Positions 1-8,016 of a stretch of DNA of 12,953 nt are shown here, piece by piece. Below the pieces are notes generated by a model. The model had not been told where the DNA came from. It worked only from the letters and a program-made list of their open reading frames with translations, and did no database searches. The stretch is from the NCBI GenBank assembly GCA_003024985.2, contig PXIH01S0020038.1; one strand, given 5' to 3'. Source of the stretch: Euperipatoides rowelli. Taxonomy: Eukaryota > Onychophora > Udeonychophora > Euonychophora > Peripatopsidae. Every line of letters starts with the position of its first letter. The stretch's first letter is position 1. The position numbers and the translations under genes were made by a program.

Positions 1-35
1 GTATAAATTCCCTTCCTCTTTAATGTATTTTTTAA

Positions 36-182
36 ATCTATATATTTCTAGTGTTTCCTTATCTTGTAACCCCTTCAACCAGTGTTGACATCGAAGGGCA
101 CCCTCAAGTGAGAAGAGCAGTAACTAGGAGCTTGAAAATTTCCCCTTCTAGCTTAGTTGAACTGGTTACTATGGCAACATAG
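36..182 (+). other. Possible terminal coding exon of a host gene (unrecognised)
   Basis: A frame on the + strand is open from base 36 to a TAG at 180-182. A plausible 3' splice site (pyrimidine-rich stretch ending TTTCTAG) lies at about 45-51, so the exon could begin at base 52. The encoded tail is polar and basic in the middle, with the stretch EGHPQVRRAVTRSLKISPSS, which looks more like real protein than translated AT-rich DNA. An AATAAA lies about 240 bases after the stop, as expected for a 3' UTR. I do not recognise the protein and the window has no upstream exon. An open run of this length can arise by chance, so this is a weak call. Confidence 0.22.
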
Positions 183-812
183 CTTTAACACGACGTTTCA
201 TAGCTTTCTTTAAGTAGTTTTAACAAGAAATTTTCATAATATCACTAGTTAAAAAAGTCCTCTTGCCTCTTTCAGTTTACATTGTTGGATGATTTTGTGC
301 ACTTCACCAAACGAGAATGGGGGGGGGGGCCCATTTGGGAAGAGATAGATAGAAATGAAAAACATGTCAAACAATTTAACCAATTTTAGAATCTACTGCT
401 AAGCAAAATTAACTATTCAAGGAATAAATCTAGAGATTTATTCTGCCATTTACAAAATTTATTTAGTAAATGACATAACTCTCTTCTCGGGTTGACAAAA
501 GACCTTTACTGTACTTTTAGTAAAATTTACTTATATCAATGTAGACTAATAACTGTTAATCTGAGGTACTTCTGCTTAGCCGTTTATTCCATGGATAAAT
601 GAACATGAGTACCAAAAAAAATTTTTTTTTTTTGTTTAAAAATTGCCAAAAATTTACAAACTCTTTTTTTTTTAATACATGATTTCAATCAAATTGGTCT
701 GGCTGTTCCCATGGTAGTGCTGCCAAACTTTCTTTAAAATTTATTTATTTTAGTTCATTCAAAATCCTTACTTTAATTTCTCTTTGCTAACAACAAAAAA
801 TAACTCCACAAT
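183..812. other. AT-rich non-coding flank
   Basis: No coding frame is convincing here. The stretch contains a G10 run followed by CCC (319-331), a short GATA run near 343-352, an A8T12 block (614-633) and a T-rich run near 663-675. Nothing else is recognisable. Confidence 0.6.
423..428 (+). promoter_or_regulatory. Possible polyadenylation signal AATAAA
   Basis: AATAAA lies downstream of the stop at 180-182 and would fit as the poly(A) signal of the putative terminal exon. In DNA this AT-rich the hexamer is frequent by chance, so the call depends on that exon being real. Confidence 0.15.
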
Positions 813-1007
813 ATTTAGATAGGTCTACTATCTTTCCCACAAGATCAAAATTCAGATAGGTTTTCCATCTGATGACAAACAACTTTTAGATAGAATTCCC
901 TTTCTATAAAAAACAACTTTTGGATAAAATTTCCTATCTATAAAAAAAAAACCTTTTGGTAGGTTTACTATCTACCCCAAAAGAATTTAGATGGTCTAGC
1001 AACTCTG
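813..1007. repeat. Degenerate 34-35 bp minisatellite, about 5.5 units
   Basis: Units start near 813, 848, 882, 916, 951 and 985, a steady 34-35 base period. Most units begin TTTAGATAG or TTTGGATA-like and are followed about 10 bases later by CTATCT, so each carries a small inverted repeat (AGATAG/CTATCT), and most end in an A-rich run. The middle units (882 and 916) are the most alike, both starting with AACTTTT and ending in CTATAAAA. Units have diverged by substitutions and small indels, so the array is old. Confidence 0.7.
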
Positions 1008-1202
1008 TAGTGCTACCTCAAACTAATTCTCTCGTAATGAAAATTTGCAATTTTCATTTTAAAAATCCATATTGCAAAGGCAGAAATATGGGTTTTCTAT
1101 GCCCCCTCCTGTCACTTAGCAAGGAGTGTTATTACTTTACTTTTTTTTTCAGCGTTTCATTTACTTTACTTTGCTTGTGTTGTTTGTTGCCTTATTTGCA
1201 CT

Positions 1203-1614
1203 ATGGGTGGACTGGTAGTTCGGGGTGCAGTTTATTTGTCCGAGGAGGAAACTGAAGAGGTTGCCGGAAGTGAGCCCACATCACGGGCATTTGTCCCTAT
1301 AGCGAACACGAGGACCTGAAGGCAGCTCATCGGGCGTTACTTGAGGATTATCGAGTTCAAGGGGTAGCATTGACATGTGCCATGACACTCAATTCGATAT
1401 GCCGGGATTATCTACTTAACTTGTATGGTCCCATGTCCACCTATTCGGCCTCCTCTTTCGTGGACTTAACGGACATCTGTACGCAGTGTCCAGTTTTGAA
1501 GAGACGAGGGGGAGAGAATGCTCAAAGCGAAAGTCTAAGCTAAGTCGTCTCCTTTGTAGGGTGCCATTGGGCATGAAGGTAGCCCCTTCTGTGATCGATC
1601 CGCGTCCTTCATAA
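1203..1614 (+). pseudogene. CpG-rich island with broken open frames, unknown protein remnant
   Basis: This stretch is clearly richer in GC and CpG than its flanks. Three overlapping + strand frames are open. The first runs from ATG 1203 to TGA 1317-1319 (38 codons, acidic, with EEETEEVAGSE). The second is open from 1274 to TAA 1541-1543 (89 codons, no internal stop, including HEDLKAAHRALLEDYRVQG and FVDLTDICTQCPVLKRR). The third passes through 1561-1614 and includes CRVPLGMKVAPSV. The frames run on from each other, as in one coding sequence broken by two single-base shifts. A strong 3' splice site (T run plus CAG at about 1139-1152) lies just upstream. The PLGMKVAPS stretch faintly resembles the RT motif that follows the catalytic Asp in LTR and DIRS-type elements, but that is not enough to assign it. 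Function unknown. Confidence 0.35.
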
Positions 1615-1920
1615 TGACATTGTTGAGTTATGAAAAATACCGAAAATTTTTTTTTTGTTAATTACTTTGTTTATTAATTAAAAGCTATTTCCTCTTTTTT
1701 TTGTTTTAGTGTGCTTATTTAAATACCACTATGTTACGTACTTTATGTTACTATGTGCTTGTTTTTGGCCAAAGCATCTTGGTTGTATTTCCTTTAGTAT
1801 ACTTTATTTTACTGCAGCTTTGTTTTATAAAAAATATATATATTTTTTTTTGATTTAGTTTAACTTCCTTTTTGTTTTGTTTTGTCTTTTTTTGTTTTAC
1901 CCGGATAAAATATGACTAGT
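1615..1920. other. AT-rich stretch, where the 3' end of element B would lie
   Basis: No gene is visible. On the minus strand, directly after the last stop of the element B pol remnant, there is an A/G-rich stretch (about 1853-1905, T/C-rich on +) that could be a decayed polypurine tract. I found no copy of the candidate LTR at 11086 here, so a 3' LTR is not shown. Confidence 0.35.
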
Positions 1921-3095
1921 TTATTTGTTTCTTTTTCTCAGGAAGTACCCATGTTTTAAGTCAGGGTCTTCAGTCTCGATAGAATTCTCGGACTCTCTGT
2001 TTTTGTTTAGTTCCCCAGAGCATTTGAGAATTTTAGTATAGATAATTCGATTTCCGCCATTTCATCCGTTGGCGCTGGGATAGAATCGTATTCGTGTAAG
2101 ATTTTTAGATATTTAGCATACTCTTCCTCCTTTTATTTTTGTGCGTTTACTCCTGCATCGTCCATCTCTACTTCTTCCGAGGGGATCATTATGCTGTCTA
2201 TTTGGGGTGCAACTATGTTGTTAGTCTTAGGCCTAAGGATTGTTGCGTCAACTTCATCAGCAATATCTTTACGATGCACGTATGCTTTGATTTTATCTAC
2301 ATGCACTTGTTTCACTTTTCGGGGTGTTTAATGTCTCAAATGTTTACCAGGTTAGTTCTTTTGATCACACAGTATGGTCCGGTGTATTGGGGTTTAGCTT
2401 TCTATTGTGGCCAGAGTAGCTAGGGATGTCTAAGTCATCAGTCAAATTCTCGCAAGTGCCGCCCTCTGTCTTTATTTCTCGCATTGGAGATGGAGGCGTT
2501 TTGTAAGTTAGAAAAAACTTCTACTTTCGCAGCCTCCAGCTTTTCCAATATAGCATCTACCAGATCTATTCTTTTTAGATTGTTATTGTTTTAATTTAGA
2601 TTAAATTCTGAAAATGCATCATACTGGTAGAAGCCATGGAAGATAAAAAAAGGGGACTTGCTTAGTGCTGCTATGTACGGTGTTGTTAATTATTTGCATA
2701 AGATAAGGGAGCATGACGTCCAGATCGGTGAATTCTTTGTTGCAATAGTGTGATATTAAATTTAATATTTTTGTGTTTATTCTTTCACTTACCCCATTGG
2801 AGCAGGGCCAAAAACTATTTGGGTTATCCTATCTATTCCTAGTCTTTTATATAGTGTTGTCATTATGTGACCTACTAGTTGTGGCCCACGATCTGATATA
2901 TTTTGACCCTCCATAGTGCGTATAAATTATTTTCATGTAATCTTCAGCTATGAGGTGGGCTTCTTTGCTTGGGATGGGGCTGGCAAAGGTCATGTGGGAG
3001 AAATAATCAGTGTATGTAATTATGTATTTCTTTCTCATTTCAACAGGAATATTTGTCTTATCAGGAATCTTTGTTTCACATTTGCACACAGCCAA
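1921..3095 (-). pseudogene. Element B: Ty3/gypsy integrase remnant (core from after the first Asp, plus C-terminus)
   Basis: This is the 3' part of a gypsy pol gene read on the minus strand. The integrase core begins at about 3040 with YIITYTDYFSHMTFASPIPS. The second catalytic Asp is in SDRGPQLVG (codon 2891-2893) and the catalytic Glu in SNGVSERIN (codon 2784-2786), about 35 residues apart as in D,D35E integrases. Downstream come INNTVHSST, a helical stretch (LVDAILEKLEAAKVEVFSN) and the C-terminal QYTGPYCVIKRTNLVNI and KQVHVDKIKAYVHR typical of gypsy integrases. An acidic tail follows (2133-2240, then further open stretches to TAA 1921-1923). At least four frameshifts interrupt it. The zinc-binding domain and first catalytic Asp are absent because the sequence joins element A there. 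The family clade is not assigned. Confidence 0.8.
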
Positions 3096-3773
3096 TACGG
3101 AATTATTCTTCTGTGTAGTACGTTCATTCCTTTTATAAATGTTTTAAAGTCTAAGCTTTGAAAAGGAGATCCATTATCCGTGATTATTATGTCAGGATAT
3201 CCAAATGTTGAGAAGATATTCTCTAGCTTTTGTATATTTATATGAGCAGCTGTTGATGGCACTATCTCTACCACTGGAAATTTGCTGAATTGATCTACCA
3301 GAACTAGCAAATATTCGCCTGAAGCCAGAGGTCCTTTGTGCTTGATATTTATTATTGACCCTGGTTTGCTAGCAGTATCTTAATATTGTATTCTGGGCAG
3401 ATTCTTCTCTTCTGTTACTGTTTGACAGGCTTTACATCTTCTTACAGCCTCTTCTGCTAGTTGATCCATTTTTTGGAAACCAGACTGTGTCACATAGCAA
3501 TGATTTTACCCTTACTATGCCTTGGTGTGAGCTGTGGGCTTGTTGAATGATTCTTCCTTGTAATGTTTTTGGAATCACTAATCTGTGTCCTCTCAATAAC
3601 ACTGATCTGTCTTTATTTGTTGACAATTCAAATTGTATCTTTCTATAAGTTTCTAGCGCTTCTGTTTTTTCCCATCTTCCTGAATATATGCATTCAATCA
3701 CTCTTTGAAGAACTTCATCTTGTTTAGTTCCCTTTAAGATGTTTTGAAAGTTTACTGTTTTGGTTTGTTGCAT
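3035..3773 (-). pseudogene. Element A integrase: zinc-binding domain and catalytic core
   Basis: The N-terminal part (3432-3773) carries the HHCC zinc-binding domain: the His pair in HSSHQGIVRVKSLL and, after a frameshift near 3475, the Cys pair in RRCKACQTV (about 3420-3445). The core (3035-3400) has KGPLASGEYLLVLVDQFSKF, the second catalytic Asp in TDNGSPF (codon 3176-3178), and the PYWLCANV block that normally precedes the catalytic Glu. Two catalytic residues are gone. The usual Asp just before KGPL is replaced (the sequence reads IKHKGPL), and the Glu position reads ANVKQRF. Sequence similarity to element A ends at about 3060. An in-frame stop lies near 3380. Confidence 0.85.
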
Positions 3774-4327
3774 TCAATTATGAAGTTTATATATCTGTCT
3801 GACATTGACGTTTGGTTTTCAGTGTTTTTCTGATTGTCTCTTGCTATGTGATGTCTCGACATGTAGTCCACTGGATTAGTTTTTCCTTGACTGTATTGGA
3901 TGTTGAAATGATAAGGTTGGAGTTTAAATCTCCATCTCTCTAATCTAGGAGACTGTTATATTTGGCTAGTCAAACACAGGATCAAAGGTTTATGGTCAGT
4001 TACTACCTTGAATTTATGACCGTATAGATACATATGGAAATGTAGAATAGACTTAATCACTGCATAGGCTTCTTTCTCAATTTGTGAATATTTCCTTTCC
4101 GTATCATTTAGTTTATGACTTGCGTATGCTATTACTACTTGTTTTCCTTCTTGAGTTATTTGTATCAGCATGGCTCTTGCTCCATCAGGACCGGCATCTG
4201 TCCATAGCTCTGTTTCACTTTCCTTATTGAAGAATGCTAAATTTTCGACATCACATAATGTAGATTTTATTTTGTTTATTGATTCTTAATGTATGGGTAA
4301 CCATTTCCATTTATTATTCTTTCTTAT
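3774..4327 (-). pseudogene. Element A RNase H domain and linker to integrase
   Basis: The domain would degrade the RNA strand of the RNA-DNA hybrid during reverse transcription. It starts with LWTDAGPDGARAML (first catalytic Asp, codon 4196-4198), then VIAYASHKLNDTERKYSQIEKEAYAV (catalytic Glu) and LYGHKFKVVTDHKPL (catalytic Asp). After a frameshift near 3955 the open frame continues with RLERWRFKLQPYHFN and NPVDYMSRH, the tail that links to integrase in this family. The three visible acidic residues are present, so this is among the best-kept domains of element A. Confidence 0.85.
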
Positions 4328-4662
4328 TAAATCTTTAAGTGGTTTGGATATTGCTGCTAAGTTAGGTATGAACCTTGAACAGAAATTCTCCATTCCTAAA
4401 AAGCTTCTAACCGCTTTGGGTTTGGTAAAACTGAAACAGCTTTTTGTTTTTCTTTATCAATGCTAACACCATTTTTTGAGAAGATCAGTCCTATGAATTT
4501 GATTTCATTCTGTTTGAATTTGCACAGTTTGCTTTGTTTAGAGTTTATCCAGTGTTTGTTTCAATGTTTTATCATGTTCTTCTATATTTTTGCCATAAAC
4601 AAGAATGTCATCACTTATGTTAGCTGTTCCTGGTATTTCTTCAATTAGTTTTGATACCTCAT
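4328..4662. repeat. Tandem RT segment, copy 1 (335 bp)
   Basis: Diverged copy of 4664-5023. The two start identically (TAAATCTTTAAGTGGTTTGG) and end identically (CTCAT). Copy 1 lacks about 10 bases near 4414 and about 16-19 bases near 4540 that copy 2 has, and there are scattered substitutions. Confidence 0.9.
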
Positions 4663-4663
4663 N
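4663..4663. other. Ambiguous base N at the duplication boundary
   Basis: The only N in the window lies exactly between the two copies of the RT segment. It may mark a contig join or a conflict between reads rather than a natural base. Confidence 0.9.
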
Positions 4664-5023
4664 TAAATCTTTAAGTGGTTTGGATATTGATGCTAAGTTA
4701 GGTATGAATCTTGAACAGAAATTCACCATTCCTAAAAAGCTTCTAACCTCTTTGACACTTGTTGGGTTTGGTAAAACTGAAACAGCTTTTTTTTTCTTTA
4801 TCAATGCTAATACCATTTTTTAAGAAGATCAGTCCCAAGAATTTGATTTCATTTTGTCTGAATTTGCACTTGTCTTTGTTTAGAGTTAAACCAGTATTTT
4901 GGAGTTTATCCAGTGTTTGTTTCAATGCCTTATCATGTTCTTCTATATTTTTGCCATAAACAAGAATGTCATCACTTATGTTAGTTGTTCCTGGTATTTC
5001 TTCGATTAGTTTTGCTACCTCAT
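4664..5023. repeat. Tandem RT segment, copy 2 (360 bp)
   Basis: Longer partner of 4328-4662. It is colinear with the upstream RT motifs (the sequence continues into FGITSAAEIFQ), so this is the copy in its native context on the minus strand, while copy 1 leads on into RNase H. Confidence 0.9.
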
Positions 5024-5293
5024 GTTGAAATATTTCTGCAGCTGAAGTTATGCCAAAATTTCATCTTTTGTATCTGAAGCAACTGATGTGTATGTGGTGA
5101 ATGTTGTCACGTCTCTAGAATCTTCTGTTAGTTCATACTGATGATAGCCTTTTGCAAGATCTAATTTTGAAAATACTGAGGTATCTTTTAAACCAATCAA
5201 TTACATCATCTATTGTTGGTGTTAAATGTCTTTCCCTTATAATGGCTTTATTAGCTGTCATGTCAACACAAATTCTTAATGAACCATCTTTTT

Positions 5294-5960
5294 TTAGGAA
5301 CTACAACTATAGGAAAATCCATGAAGAGGGACATTTTTCAGGGACTTTATGATGTCATCGTTCATTAGTGTCATTAGCTCTTTTTCCACTTCTCTAATAT
5401 GATAGGGAATCCTTCTGTGTTTTAGTATGATTGGCTCAATGTCTGTTTGGTTGTGTAATTTAATTTTTGTGTGATTATGTTTTCCTACTCCTTTAAATAG
5501 TGCTTTATAGTTTTTTAGAATACTTTCTATTGGTTCTGTTTTTGTTATAGCATTGTTAAGATTTACTTCATCTTTGTGCATGAACTTAACTATTCCTAGT
5601 AGCATTAAGGATTTGCTTCCTATCAAAGATGGACCTTTTTCTGAGATTGTAAAATCTAGCATATATATTTTTGCTTTATGATATATAGAGGTTGTTAATA
5701 TTCCTAGCACTTTTGTTGGAACTTTTGAACCATAAGCAAATGTGTGTGTTGAGTCTTCTTTTAAGTGCATCTTTTGTTTTTTATTTTTAAAAAATCTTTG
5801 TGGCTAAGCATGTTTTTTGTTGAGCCATTATCTAATATGAAGCTCACTGAAGGATTCTCAACTTGCAAAGTGATATATTCATGTGAATTTTTGTCATTTG
5901 TTAATTCAAATGTCGTTAAAAGCTCATTGATTTCCACATTTTTTTTTAATTGTTTGAGTC
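5294..5960 (-). pseudogene. Element A protease and N-terminal part of RT
   Basis: An aspartic protease of the retropepsin type begins near 5940. Its active-site segment reads FILDNGSTKN (5821-5832 for D-N-G-S), where families normally have D-T/S-G, so the catalytic triad is altered by one residue. After a frameshift near 5770 a 158-codon open frame continues: YGSKVPTKVLGILTTS (flap region), GSKSLMLLGIVK (the C-terminal hydrophobic-Gly pair), then the lead into RT with IKLHNQTDIEPI and HRRIPYHIREVEKEL. The frame breaks again near 5340 in the V-P-x-P motif of RT. Confidence 0.8.
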
Positions 5961-6367
5961 GAGTCTAGCTGATAAGCATTTTGACCGTAACCTCGAGATG
6001 GTTTGTGCTGGTTATTTTTATTTCCGCAATAGCTGTTTTATTTATTCTTAACCAACATACTTTTGAAAAGTAGTTTAGTTTAGAACAATAACTACATGCT
6101 TTTCCTTTTGCCTTGCATTCAAATAAACCTTGAGAATGCCAAGGTTTACCGCAATAATTACATTGTGATTTTCCTTCATTTTTATGAATTCAGAGTTATC
6201 TGATGACGTCATTTGTTTTTGTTCCCATTTTACGTTATAACTTTTATTTTGTGATTTTAATACGCTTGTTTCACAAATTTTAAGATTCTATTTCTATAGC
6301 CTGCTGATTAGTTATTTCACTTATTCTTATTCCATACTGTATTATTTCTTCTAGGTTTTTCAATGTC
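5961..6367 (-). pseudogene. Element A gag C-terminus with two zinc knuckles
   Basis: The nucleocapsid part would bind RNA. Two CCHC-type knuckles lie at 6055-6162: CNYCGKPWHSQGLFEC (C-C-H-C intact) and CSYCSKLNYFSKVC, in which the His is replaced by Tyr. Pairs of knuckles like this precede protease in Mag-like elements. Upstream (6290-6367) a short stretch, LEEIIQYGIRISEITNQQA, fits the helical end of the capsid region. Several stops and frameshifts lie between. The rest of gag is missing because element C sequence begins at about 6367. Confidence 0.75.
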
Positions 6368-6660
6368 CTCACCTTCATCGTTAGGGTTTGGTCCTCTAGA
6401 AAGAACATCAGCTACAACATTGGCCTTCCCTTTCCTGTGTCGTACTACATAATTATATTCTGACAACAGTATCCATCTGGCCACATTAGAGCTGAATGAT
6501 CCAACTCTATAATGAACTTAACTCCATAGAGGTATCCCCTAAATTTATTGATGGCCCAGATCACAGCTAATAACTCAAGTTGCATCATCAGGTAATTTTT
6601 TCGGCTCTCTTCAGTCCTCTACTTGCCTAAGCTATTATATGTTCTGTGTCATCATGTGGA
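6367..6660 (-). pseudogene. Element C RNase H domain
   Basis: Visible parts are ASRGLKRAEK (after a TAG stop), then LELLAVIWAINKFRGYLYG with a catalytic Glu, IIELDHSALMW with a catalytic Asp, and, after a frameshift and a small deletion near 6480, RWILLLSEYNYVVRHRKGK-like sequence ending ANVVADVLSRGPNPND. That ending is the standard RNase H exit motif of gypsy elements. The join to element A follows within about 20 bases. Confidence 0.8.
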
Positions 6661-7545
6661 GTCTGGACCAGTACTGATGCCACACCCAATAACGATGCAT
6701 CCATCCTGTGTTAATTCTAGGTCAAAGTTAGGGACTTGTAGGATTGGAGGGGAGGTTAATGCTAGTTTCAGTGTTTGAAAAGTTCCTTCCTCCTCCACCC
6801 CCCATTTCCACTTTACACATTTCCTCTTAATGTTATTCAATGGTGCTGCTATTGTTGAAAAGTCTGGGATGAACTTGCGGTACCATCCTGCCAATCCCAG
6901 GAAACTAATGATCTGTTTGATATCCTTAGGTCTAGGGAATTCTTGTACTGCTGAAATTTTATCCGGATTCACCTCAAGGCATCTCTGACTCCACACTTGA
7001 CCTAAAAATTTGCTGCTTTCACAGGTGAAGCTACATTTGGACATCTTTATGTTTAATCCTGCCCTATGAATAAGGTCAAAAATTCGTTCTAGGCCATTGA
7101 AGTGCCTATTGTAACTGTCCGAATAGATGACTATGTTGTCTATGTAGCTATATGCAATTACACCTAACACGTCTCTAAGGACTTCCTCCATAAGCCTACA
7201 AAAGGTTGAACCGGCATTCTTGAGTTCAAATGCCATTCTCCTGAACTCATATAAGCCTTCGGCTGTTATGGATGTTGCTGTTGGCATATCATCTGGCTCC
7301 ATTTCAATAGCCCAGTAACCCCTGCATGGATCACCGGTACCGGAAACTTGTCATCAACAGTGACTTTATTTAGGCCCCGGTAATCCATGCAGAATCTGTA
7401 ATCCTGTAACTGTTTCTTTTTTACCAACACAACTGGTGATGCCCAATTAGAAATGCTCTTTTGTATAACTTCCAGATTCAGATTTCCTCTACTTGGTCCC
7501 TGATAACCGCCTTTAATTTCGGGTTATACTGGTAGGGCTCCTGGC
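6652..7545 (-). pseudogene. Element C reverse transcriptase, catalytically dead
   Basis: The fingers region (7340-7530) is in broken frames: YNPKLKAVIRDQVEE, NWASPVVLVKKK and FCMDYRGLNKVTVDDKFPVP. A 216-codon open frame (6652-7302) then covers the palm and connection: EGLYEFRRMAFELKNAGSTF, YSYIDNIVIYSDS, GLNIKMSKCSFTCESSKFLG and ISFLGLAGWYRKFIPDFS. Two defects abolish activity. The block with the first catalytic Asp, normally between FPVP and GYWAIEM, is missing, and the YxDD motif reads YIDN (Asn codon 7135-7137). Confidence 0.9.
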
Positions 7546-7919
7546 TATAGGTCTTCCTTCGGTAACCATTATTTTGTGTTTGATGATTTTTGTTTTGCCG
7601 GGTTTGAAAAGCATTTTTTGTTTGACCTTAGGAATTCCATTATTTGTTTCTTTTCTTCTCCATTTAAGCTACTAACCCTGTCCATTATTTCCATTAGGTC
7701 ACTCTCAAATTTCTTGTTTTCCTCCTTGGGGTCTGTTTCTAATACCATGCATTTCATCTTCTTGGCTATGCTATCATCCTTGTTGTCTTTGTGGGGTTCA
7801 ACTTCTTCCTCTTTATCTTCCCACTCTGTATTATCTGTGACTTCACTAGTGATATTCTTATCATCATTCAATTCCTCCTTCTGTTCATGTTCCTCGATTT
7901 CCTCCTTCCTTTCTATCAA

Positions 7920-7973
7920 CTCTTGCCACTCTTCAGCGTCGAAATACTCTTGCCACTCTTCAGCGTCGAAATA
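7920..7973. repeat. Perfect 27 bp tandem duplication, in frame
   Basis: Bases 7920-7946 and 7947-7973 are identical. On the minus strand each unit encodes the nine residues YFDAEEWQE and leaves the frame intact. Perfect identity inside an otherwise decayed element implies that the duplication is recent or selectively neutral slippage. Confidence 0.95.
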
Positions 7974-8009
7974 ATCATAGCATTACTCATTCAAAGTAAT
8001 GCTATGATT
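7973..8009. repeat. Perfect 15 bp inverted repeat with 7-base loop
   Basis: The arm AATCATAGCATTACT (7973-7987) is exactly complementary to AGTAATGCTATGATT (7995-8009), with loop 7988-7994. On the minus strand it begins 7 bases after the TGA that ends the protease frame (8017-8019) and contains the TAA that breaks the linker frame. Confidence 0.95.
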
Positions 8010-8016
8010 CTCCTGG

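Larger units (their letters stand above)
4328..5380 (-). pseudogene. Element A reverse transcriptase, with internal tandem duplication
   Basis: The RT palm and fingers are read on the minus strand in several frames. LRICVDM and RERHLTPT lie near 5230-5290, and KLDLAKGYHQYEL carries the first catalytic Asp (codon 5159-5161). FGITSAAEIFQ lies near 5030-5060 and follows a TGA stop. ISDDILVYGKNIEEHD holds the catalytic Asp pair (4968-4973); ISDD is normal for Mag-like RTs. LTLNKDKCKFRQNEIKFLG and VRSFLGMVNFCSRFIP follow. The last part, from the EVAKLIEE region to PLKDL, is present twice in tandem (4328-4662 and 4664-5023), so the ISDD motif also appears at 4607-4612. Confidence 0.85.
3060..6367 (-). 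mobile_element. Element A: truncated Mag-like Ty3/gypsy retrotransposon
   Basis: The block has the canonical gypsy order on the minus strand: end of gag, two zinc knuckles, protease, RT, RNase H, integrase zinc finger and integrase core. Motifs such as FGITSAAEIFQ, ISDDILVYG and NPVDYMSRH are characteristic of the Mag lineage (established knowledge). It lacks LTRs, the N-terminal part of gag and the integrase C-terminus. Both ends stop abruptly against pol sequence of other gypsy elements. Individual domains are listed separately. Confidence 0.85.

Noticed and set aside
813-1007. CRISPR-like array
   Set aside because: The repeats are degenerate with no unique spacers, and the context is eukaryotic. 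It is a minisatellite.
956-1255. 99-codon + strand open frame from ATG 956
   Set aside because: It starts inside the minisatellite, runs through a T-rich stretch, and reads like translated AT-rich DNA. The CpG-rich frames at 1203 and 1274 are better supported.
1550-1590. TTTGTAGGGTGCCATTGGGC as a second copy of the primer-binding/LTR junction
   Set aside because: It shares only short pieces with the motif at 10976 and in a different order. It is better explained as part of the CpG-rich coding-like island.
4968-4973. ISDD as a mutated YxDD motif in element A
   Set aside because: ISDD is the usual form in Mag-like RTs, so it is not by itself a defect.
7576-7974. 132-codon + strand open frame rich in Ser, Phe and Leu
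   Set aside because: Antisense shadow of the Glu/Lys-rich linker on the minus strand.
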